DNA of 64,000 nt, taken from the NCBI GenBank assembly GCA_037178975.1, contig JASJZH010000002.1, positions 4,898,001 through 4,962,000 of the forward strand, given 5' to 3'. Numbering within the stretch: position 1 is the first letter of the stretch; each line of letters opens with the position of its first letter. A program made the position numbers and the translations under genes. Shown piece by piece: positions 47,365 through 58,244 of this stretch. This stretch comes from Oscheius tipulae (taxonomy: Eukaryota; Nematoda; Chromadorea; Rhabditida; Rhabditidae). Under the pieces are notes generated by a model. That model saw nothing but the letters and a program-made list of their open reading frames with translations. It did no database searches and was not told where the DNA came from.

Positions 47365-48747
47365 TCTGGGAACTCTATAAACTGAGGATGGGAGGGAAAT
47401 GTAAATGTTAGGAGTTATACGCGGAAGGAAAGAGGCTCGTAAACAGGGAGTGGTAGATGATCGAGTCAAAAACACGACTCATTCTGAAAGAATTGGAGGA
47501 AGAGCGAAAACAAAAGATGAAGAGAGTCTTTTGTTCGAAGTCACTGATCCCTGGACAGAACGCGTATCTCTCTGTCAAAAGTGACCATTTGAACACAATC
47601 CCATTCGGCACTTTGCATAATTCAAATAAACGAGTCCCAAGGGAGATACTTTTGGCCGAATCCAAACTTTCTAAACTAAAAGTAAACAACAAAAAGTAAA
47701 TGAGAAAGAGAACGTTTCTCAGAGTCTGCCATTGACAAATGATCCCGACCGCGAACAACTGGCCCTGATTGTGACCTCAAAACAATTGCATGAAATATAT
47801 TGGAAGAGGAGAAAAGAACAGGGCGCAGAACTTTTTTAAACGGGAAATTTGTCCGCTCCAGCAGGAACTCCATGTGCGCAGTTGGCAAGCCCAATAAAAC
47901 TTCATTGGCCTAACAATAGGCCGGAAAACAATGTCGTAGACACTTCACTGTTCTAGAGGGGGGCCTCAAACATCCAGGATCTGAACAATACTTGTAGGAC
48001 ACGCAGCCAATTAAAAAGAGACCCGCCACGAAATGTGAGATTCAGAGCACTAATTACGCTTCTGTTTTTAGAAGAAGCAGCAGGCTTAATGTCTCCTAGT
48101 CGAAGGAAAAAGGACGATTCTCTTTGTCTCTCTGGATGGGAGAGGGCGTCAGGCGTGGGGCTGACAAGGGAGGAGCAACAAGGGTCGAAATTAAAAAGGT
48201 GTCATTATCGGTTAGTTAGATAGGACATAACAGAGGGAAGGGGAGGGAAAGAAGGAAGATTGGTCTGGACAGATTGGATTTTGAAAGGAAGTTCGAGGTA
48301 ATATAATCCTAAAGGAGAGAGGAAGTTTAGTCAGAATGTAGACCAATCAAGAATTTTGATAGCCAAGGCAATTCAGAAACAAAGTTCAGCTATGTAGAGG
48401 TTTTGAAAGAAAAACAGACTACATGCCATAACGTATTTCCTGTCCCATCTCTGATCCGACTCATTCTCATAGTCAGAATCTATTGTGAGTCTGAATTCCC
48501 GGAACACTGGAGTTTTTGAAAATTGCCTGCAGAGATTGAAGGAGCAGCAATTTGAATGAAGATATCGAGTTTCGGGGTCCAACTCTCGGTGAAGACGAAA
48601 AGAGGAATCAGCTGGTAGCTAGTGAGCCTAGAGAAAGTAATGCGATTGTCTCCATCCTGGCTCCGGAGATCTCTAGTCTCTCAGTTAGACTTTATTTACT
48701 AGCAAGAGATCAGTGGTCGACCCAATTTGGGCTAGGGAGAAGGGGTG
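47365..48747. other. Intergenic stretch without a supported gene
   Basis: 1.4 kb with only short, poorly bordered open frames on both strands. Nothing recognised. Confidence 0.5.
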
Positions 48748-50107
48748 TTATAGGATGGTGCAGCACTTCTTTGCCTCGACTTTCGGCTCATCGACCTGTT
48801 GAACAGAGATCTCCGATTGAACCTTGGCACCAATTTTAGCACCTGGAGTGGCGGCGGCAGCTTTTTTGACCTAAATTCTTTTAGAGGAGCTTATAAGCAA
48901 TTCACCTCGTTGCTGAGAGTCTCAACAGTCGGCCAACTGCACCCTTCAGCCTCGACAAACTTATATAGAACTTTTCCGGAGCGATTGACCAGAATCGTTC
49001 CGCCTTTTTGGGTTATGAAGGCAGTCTGATCCTCACATTTTTCTAGATTTTCTGGAGCAGGAGTCTGTCGAGACTCGTCAACGAACGCAACTTCGACAAT
49101 CTGAACCATTTCTTGTATGCTCTGCGACTTCTAAAAACCTTGAGAATTGCATCCCAGCCAGCAAGCTGCAGAGCACTGCGTCGATGAGCTTTGAGTTCTT
49201 CCACGGCCTCGGCTTCGTCATACAATTTCCGGAAAGGAACTCCAATTAGTTTTAAGTATGATCCGCCTGAAAATCAGCCGTTTGATTCCGAAGAAGAAAG
49301 TCGTTAACCCCGAGTTCCAATCGGAGGTCCTCTGGTTAAAATAAAGACGTCGCATCCGCTTCGATGGAACTCTTGCATCCTATTGTAAAGGGCGAGGATA
49401 TGTTGAGCTACTTCCGGATTTGAAAATGTTCTGACTATAATGATCAGGACCATGTCGAAGGGACTTCCTTGCACGTAATGAGTAATTGTTCTGCTTTGGA
49501 TGCCGAGTTCTGTGAGCTCTTCTCCAGGCTCTGAAATTGTTTTGTTTGTAGCTTTTGAATCCTGTGTCACGATCACAAGTTGTACTGGGTCCAATCTTCG
49601 AATCTAGCTCCTTATCGATTTGTTTTAGCAGGTCATCATAATGTTGAATCTGTGTTTCGAGACCTTCCACGATCAGAGCTGAATCTGGCTCAGTTACAAT
49701 GGCATTTATTGATCTGAACCCGATTCGGAGTCGCCTTTCATGGCTTCGAGAGCCTTGTTGAACTCAACATGTGTGTGAACACCCATTGCCTCCCAGAGAC
49801 GAGCAATCTGGACGGAGAACTCTGTGGAAATGAATCTGTTCTGTACGTAGTTGACAGCAAACACAGCAGACGAGTTTTGGTTCAACATCTGGAACTTATA
49901 TTGCCAAACCTTCAAAAAGATCCAACCTCTTTATAGTCAGCAATTTTAGAATCCATGAAGGCAGTGAAGGAACTGAGCTGTTCAGCCGCAGACTCGTGAA
50001 CATGTACCTCGGAAACATCTTGTGGAAGTACTAGAATCTTCCGGACCTGAAACTTTCCTCTTCCTCTCCAATACAAAAACTACCTGATGGTCCGGCTCCT
50101 CTGCCAT
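48748..50107 (-). CDS. Thioredoxin-fold (AhpC/TSA_2, PRXL2-like) protein with C-terminal CaaX box
   Basis: Eight exons: 50084-50107, 49927-50046, 49720-49894, 49571-49678, 49309-49530, 49139-49266, 48906-49100 and 48748-48870; 1095 bases, 364 residues. The N-terminal third is helical with a coiled-coil-like stretch (LETQIQHYDDLLKQIDKELD). The middle resembles the PRXL2/AAED1 thioredoxin-fold family: FDMVLIIIVRTFSNPEVAQH, FHRSGCDVFILTRG, then a GTILVNRSGKVLYKF strand pair. In the family the segment after the first strand carries the redox Cys pair; here it reads FSNPEVAQ, so the active site appears lost. The end KKCCTIL is a CaaX box (CTIL, Leu favouring geranylgeranylation), implying membrane attachment. 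An apparent stop at 49706 is removed by the 41-base intron 49679-49719. Fold assignment is moderate; the CaaX box is certain. Confidence 0.68.
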
Positions 50108-51760
50108 GTTGACTCTTAAACACTCGGTATTAGTTAGGGAAGAGGAGGTGGAGAAAATGAAGGATACTTTGCGTGCAAGAGAACAATTGTAGTGGAATGC
50201 TATGATAAGACAATAATTGGAAAGGAAAAGAAGAATAGAATACAAGTCGTCCCTAAAGTTTAGTTGCAATTCTGCGAGTAGCAAAACATCTGTTCTCAGG
50301 ACTGGCTCCAAGAAATCTGATGGGGAGAAATCATAAAAGTTTGTGTGTCTCTGTTGAGGAGGCAAGGGATCGACATGGTACTTCTGATTGTAGCTTTCTC
50401 TTCCGCCACGAACATTGGAAGATAGTAGCAGTTCGCGTGATAGGAAGAATCAGATTTGGTCTGGATGTTTTTCTGTAGGTTAGTCACTACCAGATATATT
50501 TCTACATTTTGCAAATTTTCCCGGTTCCTATTGGAACACATCATGATGTCTATACAACAAACATTGGAAGTCAAATGCTCTGAGAGAAGAATCGAATTAG
50601 AACCTTTACGAATTATTAATCTGTTCGCAGTAGGTGGATGATTAAGAACCTGCTTGAACTGAATCAACTCGGGTGGTCACACTCTCTAGGTTCAAAACAG
50701 AGCAAATTGAAACAATATGACTGAGACACATAAGTGACATCATTATTTGAAAAGTTTCTGAAAAAGAAGGGCTCGGCTCTCGGTTTTAACGGAACGGAAG
50801 CGGTATAATTGGCGGCAGAGAGAGTCTCTCTCTCTCTCTCGGCAGCTCCTCAATCAGGCCGGCACACAGAAATTAAAGGAAGATAAAAAGTGTGCAATAG
50901 AATTGGGGTGTAGCCAACCAAAGAGGCGAACACAGAAAGAGACTCTTTAAGGTCGAAGAGCAGACGCAATAACGAAGAGAATTACGGAAATTGTTGATCT
51001 TCTAGGGAGAGAGGTAGACGGCTACAAAATTAAGGAATGAGTGGGTGTTATGATCAAACCGAGGACGGATCTCTTAGGGATCTTCTCAGGGACTTCCAAG
51101 AACAATATGGACATGACTACTGTCAGAGACCGTTGGACTTTGAAAAGTGCCTCTGCGCTCCTACAAAGGACTTCGCCAGCCTATTTAGTACAGCAAATCT
51201 TTGTAAGAGAAAAAACAAAATTTTGAAGGTTAGGAAACTGTTCAATTCCAGCTGCAATCAACTGCTGCTTTTGGCAAAAATACGGGAAGTCTCGCTCCAG
51301 AATTCATGGCTCCGAAGACAAATGATAGCGGAATTTTTTTTGTTGCTGTTCGCATGTTGCTCGGAACGAATTGTATTGGAAACAGATTCATACCAGTCGA
51401 AGAAGGGAGTGAATAAGAGATAAAGGTTGATTGAGTGTGTGTGAAATGCTAATTAGTATTGAAGATGGAGAAAAAGAGACTTTTCGCTTCGAGTTTCAAT
51501 TATAAGGCACTAGAAAGACCGCCGAATGAGCTGTTTTTCTAATAAGCAGCTGTCTCGATTGACGTCGGTCTCACAATTACCCTACAGGCCGTTTGGTCTT
51601 GCCGTGCAACGCTCTTATACTTTATTCGCATTGTCTCCTTGACTTTCATCCACAAACAGATCGTCTTTCAGGGCATTCTCCAAAGATGGCATTTCGAAAC
51701 CTGTTTACTTTGAAGTTTCAGTACCAGTAAGGACACCCATGACAGTTAAATATATTGAAA
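50108..51760. other. Intergenic stretch without a supported gene
   Basis: 1.65 kb. A (CT)n tract lies at about 50825-50841. The longest frame (128 codons at 51037, plus) has no convincing composition or borders. Confidence 0.45.
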
Positions 51761-52159
51761 CTATCGCTGGGCCTTCTCGATATCAATATTGTTGTAGGCC
51801 TGGAGAAGACGCCTGGAAAGGGAGCTTTGCATATAGACCGAAATGCCGAAACCCACTGCATTTCAATGATCCGACTGACTCGATTCTCTCTATTTATCTT
51901 CTCCACCAGTTTCATTTGTCTGAGCAACTATTACTTTTTTCAAGAAGAATGTTACCTCGTGTGCGAGACGAAACAGTAGACGACCCAGACGACGGAACAG
52001 ATCAGCCAGCCTACAAAAATGACCCAAAAAGTTGCCTGGACTTCTTCCAAATACACGTCATTGCTCTGAAACTGTCCTTTGTGGAGAGAATATCAGACTT
52101 ACGTGTAGTTCTTCCGATGACGTCGCCTCGTAAGAAGTCGAGGGAATTTCCAGGTTCAT
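51761..52159 (-). CDS. Small single-pass membrane protein (97 residues)
   Basis: Four exons in phase: 52103-52159, 51956-52065, 51857-51919 and 51761-51824; 294 bases. A polar Ser/Glu-rich N-terminus (MNLEIPSTSYEATSSEELH) is followed by one hydrophobic helix (ATFWVIFVGWLICSVVWVVY) and a basic, coiled-coil-like cytoplasmic tail (KLVEKINRENRVSRI, then AYNNIDIEKAQR). A splice acceptor lies 5 bases before the ATG, consistent with trans-splicing. The family is not recognised. The size and layout resemble small accessory subunits of channels or transporters, but nothing specific supports that. Confidence 0.65.
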
Positions 52160-52933
52160 GGGGGCTGAAACAAAAAAAGGTCGACGACAACAAAAGAGAA
52201 GAATCGGAAACCGTGGATGGCACAAGCGCAAGAGAAACACGATGAGCAAACAATGGACGGGTATCGAGTTGCCGGGAAAAGCCGCGTGAACATCAAGCAA
52301 ATCAGCGAAGGAGTTTTGAGGCAAAATGAGAGTCAGTCATACGATTGTAATTGATACAATTACGCGAGTAAAGCAATTGCATTGAAACAGTCACAAAATT
52401 ATATGACAAATGCTGTAAGAAAAACATGTTTTGGACCATAAGAAAGAGGGAAAGATTTGGACCGAGAGAGGCTCACAATGCGGATGTTGGTCCTCTTACG
52501 GCGAGCTTCAAAAAACGAGGCGCAGGTGTTCGGCTATAGAGACACTTCTGTCTGTTTTCTTAATCGAGGAAAATGTGTGTGGAATAAGGGTCGCGCAGCA
52601 GATTTCGAACTACTGATAAACGCGGGAGTGCCACAGCAGCAGCGAAACCTCTCCACTGATTGCCCTATCTTTTAGCACTGTCTGACTTCAAGACCGGTTC
52701 CGCGCGGGAAGGAAAGAGTGAGCGTTTAGCTGGGATTAAAGTACTCGAGTACAGGTTGTGTGTTCTGGAAAGGAGGGAGAGACACTTTGAGTCACTTCCG
52801 AACTTATCGCCCATTAATGCCGGAAGAGGTTTTTTGTTCGCAACGGCTGTCACTAAGAAAATCGAACTGAAACATCAACAAATAACCGTTTATAAGCACC
52901 AGATGGAGGGAGATCATGGGACACGTTGGGCCT
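52160..52933. other. Intergenic stretch without a supported gene
   Basis: 0.8 kb upstream of the small membrane protein and downstream of the sphingomyelinase stop codon. Nothing recognised beyond chance frames. Confidence 0.5.
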
Positions 52934-55027
52934 TTAAAACTCTAGTCGATTCGTTTTGAGCATTTTGGATCGCTGGGAGCGGGGAGGCGGACAGTAGAGA
53001 GTATTGTTGTGATGTCCCATCCTCATCGAGCAGAGAATCCCCTGACGACAGGGCAATCCACAGGACTTGGCCTCTGTTCTGTACGAGTAACTAAAAGTGT
53101 TCTATTTTCTGAGAGTTATCTCGAACTCACTGAACAAAGTCGTCAAAGGCATCGTCGTCATACTCGAATTTTTGAATGAGTCTTTCCCACGAACTCGGAG
53201 AGAGATCTGTCATGTTGAAGTCTCGCTGAAATATCAATAGTTCGGTAGAATTCAAGCATACCTTTGCTTTGTACAGAAGTTTCCAGTCTGGAGGACTTGT
53301 GGCATTGGCCTTGTCTAAATCCGCATAGTAGTTCTCAATCTCCAGGATTTCCTGTTAGAAGAAACGCGATTGATTTTGAAAAGAAGACATACATATTTTC
53401 CATCTACAGAAACTTCGTAGACTCTGAAACCTGGATTCAGATCGGAAAAAGTCGTGGCCGAGGGTCCCGAATAGCTGACTCCAATAGGTTTGGAACTGAT
53501 GTTGTGCATATCCTTGTAATAAACAGTAAAGTAATCAGTGTGAACGTGTCCGAAGAACTGGGCTGTGATGGTGGAAGAGAATCGCTGTATAACTCGGTAG
53601 TAGTTCCTGGCCCAGCCCTCGAGACATTCTCCGTCTCCAGGAGGAATGTGAGCCATTATATGAACCTTTTCCGCAGCTAGTTCAGCCTGAAATCTGTTAC
53701 ATTTCAGAAAGCATGAAGGGCACCTTGTACAGTTCGGCGACTAGCCAACTCATAGTGCCGTCAGGGTCGGACTGATTGAGATACATGAAGAAGTTGGTTG
53801 TTTCACAGAATCCGGTGTTCAGGGAGATCAATCGCAATCCATCGATGATTTTAATGGAATAGGAGCCGCGACTGAAAGATGGTATACTCGAAACTGTTGC
53901 ACCAAACTCACTAGTTCATGGTCTCGTTGGCCTCGTTACTGATCCACGGTTGACTGAGATTTGCCAGTTCCGAATAGAGCCAAGTCGGCCAGAATCGTTC
54001 CTCAACGAAGTGAGGAGCAAAACTGTTGACCGGGACTCCTTCATGGTTCCCGACAGCCCAAAATACTGGAGTTGTCTTGAAGTACTTCCTGACCAAGCCG
54101 CCTATCTCCCTCAAGACTTGTAGATGTCCTTCTTTCGAGTACTGCCAGTCGACGTGGTTGATGTAATCGCCGGTCATCATCACATAGTCGATCTGAAAAT
54201 GATTAAGTACATACAAAGAAAATGAACATACCTCGATACTTTGGTTTATGTACTGCAGCATGTGTTCCAGGGTCCGAATAGGGATGTCACAACTGGCTAC
54301 AGTCCCCCAATACCCGGCTGGGCTCGTAGTTTCTGCATTTTTGGATAACCCTTCACGACAGCAGACTGGCTGGTTACATTTGGATTCAGTACCGGGCGCA
54401 TACTCGAAATCAATGTGGAGGTCGGAGAGTTGAAGAACCCGGATGGGTCGAGATGCAGCTAAAACGAGAGAATAGATTTTACCTTACAACTCACATATGA
54501 CTTTCTTCCCGACCCGCTTTCTTTTCAGTTTTGGAGGGAGTGCAACTTCCCATCCCGCCTGACTTGGATCACTGGCATCGGCACAATCTGGTAGCAGAAT
54601 ACCACAAATTTGAGAAGGTGAACTGTGTCCCAGTTGACGGAACACGTAGAAGAACTCTTCCTACAGATATTCATTTTTCAGCAAAACAAGCTATGTAGCT
54701 TACCCTGAACTGTCCGGAGATACCATCGCAGACAACATAACTCTGCTTAGCAAACAGGTTGCAAATAATCTTGGCGAGCTTGAGAATAACTGTTTCGGAA
54801 AAATCGACTTTCAATGTGAGCCTGAATGATTCATATTTACTTGAAGACATTTGAACTAACGTGGTAAACCAAACTGCACTTTTGCAGGCAATGCAAGACG
54901 GATAGAACTGTAGTCCCGAGCTGGTTGATACCTCGTTACGTCCCTTTTTGCGAGAATTTGCAGATGGGTGAGAGAGTACAGTCACCAGAAACAGAAATCC
55001 GAGAGCTATTCGGAAGGGAAACCTCAT
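52934..55027 (-). CDS. Acid sphingomyelinase (sphingomyelin phosphodiesterase)
   Basis: Ten exons: 54841-55027, 54704-54789, 54495-54660, 54232-54458, 53912-54192, 53724-53871, 53393-53686, 53262-53351, 53131-53225 and 52934-53090; 1731 bases, 576 residues, the usual length. A signal peptide (MRFPFRIALGFLFLVTVLSH) leads to a saposin-B domain (CIACKSAVWF, LAKIICNLF, VVCDGISGQF, QICG). The metallophosphoesterase domain then shows all metal-site motifs: SDLHIDF, TGDYINHVDW, VGNHEGVP, HIMAHIPPG and FGHVHTDYF. The Cys-rich C-terminal region (CGLPCRQGILC) is present. It hydrolyses sphingomyelin to ceramide and phosphocholine in lysosomes or after secretion, using zinc. The ATG follows a splice acceptor by 2 bases. 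It matches the worm asm genes; which one is not assignable. Confidence 0.94.
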
Positions 55028-56140
55028 TGCTGAAAGGTGTTCAGTTGAGAAAAGGAACAAAAATGTAAAGCAGGCAACACGCTAGGAGACTTTAAAACAA
55101 TGAGACATGACGCGTGATGATGAGCAGCTGGTCGTCTATGTTAAATCGATAGCGATCAGATGGTGGTCTGACCGCTGACGCGCTCATAAACACCTTGACT
55201 AATTTGCGGTCTTTTTGATCTTTTTTAGGGAGAGAGTTGAGAGACACTCGGAGGTACGCTTACTAACCGGATCATGTCAGGAAAAAAGTTTTACAGATTT
55301 GGTATCTTGACATGAGCGGATCTGGACAGTTTGTGCTGGCTGGGACGATTATTTAGAGAGGTAGACAAGATCAGGTGGGAGCATGCCGACAGTTTGATAG
55401 CAGCAAATCGAGAAGAATCATCCAAAAGCGATCTTTTCGAAGTTCCCAGAATCTAAACTTTTGTAGAAAAATTGTCGAGAGATAAATCCTGGCAATTCAA
55501 TTTAGAAGCGACAGCTAGTTCACTTGGTAGCTTGCTGTTCCCTCTAGATGATCGTCTCTACTTCTCCTCTACCCAGCTCCCGTTGCTCTTTTCTTCAAGC
55601 AGTCTACCAGAATAAAAACTTTTGCGCTGGCTTTCTCACCCCCTTTCTTTCGTCTCGAGACTAGGATCTGGGGCAGTTCCGCGCAACCGAAATCCGAACA
55701 CTCAGTCTACCCTCCGAGGGCCTGATCGGGATTCGGAAAATCGGGTAGTGGAGACCGAGAGTGGGGACTTGAAATGGGAGAATTGGTTTTAGAATTTGAG
55801 AATTATAAAACGTATGTCTGTCTCCCGCCGTCTTTGTGTCTGTCCCTCTGTGTCAGTAGTCTACCATGTCCTTCAGCAAATGGTCTGTTCTCTTGGTAAC
55901 TAGGCAACAATTGGGTACTCAAAGTTATGAAAGAAATTGCTCAAAGGCGCAAAGCTATGCTGGTAATAAAAGGCGGGCTATGAAAATCCTGTATTTTGAC
56001 AGAGATGAATTAGGCAGATTCGGCGCGGAGCAAAAGAGAGGTCAGGCCAGAACCAATCATAGAACGAAACCTCACGCTGCCCAGATGTAGCGATAGTTTC
56101 AGCTATTGCATCTTCATTCTCCAGTTCGTTTGGCCTTTTT
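55028..56140. other. Intergenic stretch holding a decayed inverted gene fragment
   Basis: 1.1 kb upstream of the sphingomyelinase gene. The right part (55776-55905, plus strand) is a diverged inverted copy of intron and exon-edge sequence of the gene at 56141-56530. No intact gene was found. Confidence 0.5.
55776..55905 (+). repeat. Inverted repeat arm, decayed copy of the 56141-56530 gene
   Basis: Read on the plus strand, AATTGGTTTTAGAATTTGAG and later GTGTCAGTAGTCTACCATGT align with the minus strand of about 56290-56405 (AATTGGTTTTAGAGTTTGAG and GTGTCAGTAGTCTACCGTGT), with small indels between. The similarity covers the intron of the small gene, runs into a GGTAACT matching its exon 2 edge, and weakly into its exon 1. 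No open frame survives, so this is a decayed duplicate. Confidence 0.7.
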
Positions 56141-56530
56141 TTAGTTTATGCATGAGAAACATTCACAGGTCTTCTGGCTCAGACTCGGATTTTTGCATTT
56201 CTCGTCGACACTCCAGTCACCGTGCTTGTCCAGTTGAGTTATCTGTCCAATCCACTGTTCGCGAGGTATTCCTTCCGAAGCTCTGCCACCAGTTACCTGG
56301 AAAATCAATGGAAGGACACGGTAGACTACTGACACGAAGACGGTGGACGACAGAGACATACCCAGTGTTTTAGAACTCTCAAACTCTAAAACCAATTCTC
56401 TCACCTCTCTATGTCCCCGATTAACGTTCTTTTCAGTCCGGAATACCCCCTCTGTCAAAATATGCTCTTCCGTGCTTCTATTCCCGTCTGAAGCTGCCAA
56501 TTTGTGATGACAGCATCCGTCGGAGGCCAT
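56141..56530 (-). CDS. Small unrecognised Cys-containing protein (93 residues)
   Basis: Two exons, 56405-56530 and 56141-56296, with a 108-base intron; 282 bases. The product starts MASDGCCHHKLAASDGNRST, is polar throughout, and ends with Cys residues and a short Trp-containing segment (REQWIGQITQLDKHGDWSVD, then KTCECFSCIN). No signal peptide or membrane helix is visible. The intron also stays open in frame, so a 129-residue unspliced form is possible. A diverged inverted copy of this locus lies about 400 bases away. The gene may be young or lineage-specific; the family is not recognised. Confidence 0.5.
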   Translation of the reverse strand: MASDGCCHHKLAASDGNRSTEEHILTEGVFRTEKNVNRGHREVRELVLEFESSKTLGMSLSSTVFVSVVYRVLPLIFQVTGGRASEGIPREQWIGQITQLDKHGDWSVDEKCKNPSLSQKTCECFSCIN

Positions 56531-57090
56531 GTTGATTCGAACAAGTCTCGTTCAGTCTGAGTTCTTACGCTACAACCTTTCACATCCTACACTTAACGTA
56601 GACCTGAGCGTAGGGATACTTATTGTGTGCCCGTATATGGGAACCAGGAAGTCTCTGATAAAGTAGATTGCTGTTTTCATATGTGTCACGCTATCTTTTC
56701 AGCGTCAGTATTAGATTACCGTAACTGACCTTTTAATAGAGGCGGCGAGACTCCAGACACAGCAGCTTTCGTGTTTTTTTCAAGGCCTCAATCAGTACTT
56801 TCTCCTTTTAGAACAACACAAGCTTGAACTCGTACGAATAGTACCTCCAAATGAGCTACTTTGATCAGGATGCGCTCTGCAGAGAGCGAATTACGATCTT
56901 TGACTGGCTGGGAAGGCGTGGATCTGCAGGTCGAAAATCAGACCTTTTGCGAGAACTGATACAGGCGACAAACATCCTCCTGATCTTCTTGGTTCATTTC
57001 TACGAAAGAGAGATGACTCCAATTGCCTGTTTTGCTTTGCACTTCTCTCACTTCTCTCCCGTCTAGCCTTGAGTAGTCTTTCGATCTCAG
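56531..57090. other. Divergent upstream region
   Basis: 560 bases between the small minus-strand gene and the plus-strand seven-helix receptor. It presumably holds both promoters. No distinct motif was recognised. Confidence 0.45.
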
Positions 57091-58235
57091 ATGCCTCCGA
57101 ATACCACCGACTCGGTCGAAAGTCTCTTCAAGGACTGTGCCTTCGGATTCGATTTGAGGGAACTGATCGAATTCTACGTTTCTTCCATCTACGGGATGCT
57201 TTCGATCGGTCTCTACATTGCCGAAATCGTCATTATTTTGAGAAGTCCCAAGTTAAAGCAGCCTTTCTACTACCAGTTTGTCTATTTGGCTCTGATGGTG
57301 AGTAGTTCCTGGTTCATCTAATTGACTCTTCTTCCAGAACATGCTGTTTTGGATTACCATGTTCTTCATGGCTCGAATCATCCCGCATCCAGTTTGTTTT
57401 CCTCTTGACCACAATCAGCTTCCTTTCAGTATTTCTGTCGTATCTTCTACCCGAACTTCAAAACAGCGAGCAATGTTTGGAAACCGATAGTGATTACGTA
57501 CATGATTTCAATCTCGGGCCAGCTCAGTACTGTCATGTTGATCAATATCAACAGAGCCAGTGTCATTCTTTGGCCACTGAAAGCAGACAAGGTCTGTCTT
57601 CATTAGACAACACCTGTTCCAAACATGTTCATGGACAGAGATCAAAAGATGATGATTTCAGTTCTGGAAGAAGTACGAACTCGTGGCTCTGGGATTCGTG
57701 TTTATCTTCTCGATCATCTACTCGCTTCCTTTGTGGAACTGGGGAGCCAAAATTGACTGGATCAGCTACGATCACTTGACTATGCAGTTCACTGACGAGT
57801 GGCCTCATGTAAGCAACTTTGGTCAAGGGGCGAGAGGAGACTCTTTTCCAGATGAATCCAAATCTGATGAACACGATCCTGTCAGTCATCTGTCTGATGG
57901 TCATTCTGGGATCTACTATCATTTCTTTATTGACTCTCTGGAGTCACAAAGCCAGTACTCGCGAAGCTGAGATCAATCTCTTCTGGACGAACGTCGCCTT
58001 TTCTATAACCACCGGTTTGTTGGTGGTATTCATGCCGACCATGTACTTCATCTATTGGTATGCTTACGACGAGGCGATCGTCAGTGTTTCCATGGACATT
58101 CGTGGCTTCCTCTATGATGTCAACTGTCTCGTTCCCGCATGGCTGCTGCTCATTATCAACAAGCCAATCAGACAGAGCATCTGGAAGATCAAGAGCCACA
58201 TGTCGTCGACCATCAACATTGCCACTTCAAGCTAA
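57091..58235 (+). CDS. Seven-transmembrane receptor of nematode chemoreceptor type (Srg superfamily-like)
   Basis: Five exons: 57091-57297, 57338-57391, 57430-57591, 57662-57808 and 57852-58235; 954 bases, 317 residues. An N-glycosylated short N-terminus (MPPNTTDS) precedes seven hydrophobic helices. Helix 3 ends with INRASVILWPL, the position of the DRY-like motif in Srg/Srv receptors. Helix 7 region reads LYDVNCLVPAWLLLIINKPIRQSI, close to the Srg-superfamily pattern of small residues then N-x-x-[IL]R. Such receptors sit in the plasma membrane, usually of sensory neurons, and signal through G proteins. The class (Srg versus Srv/Sru) is inferred from these motifs. Its stop is 9 bases from the stop of the convergent propeller gene. 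Confidence 0.82.
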
Positions 58236-58244
58236 CACATTCTA

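Noticed and set aside
49706-49915. Apparent separate small gene ending in a stop at 49706
   Set aside because: A 41-base intron at 49679-49719 removes that stop and joins it in phase to downstream exons that otherwise have no start codon; one gene explains both.
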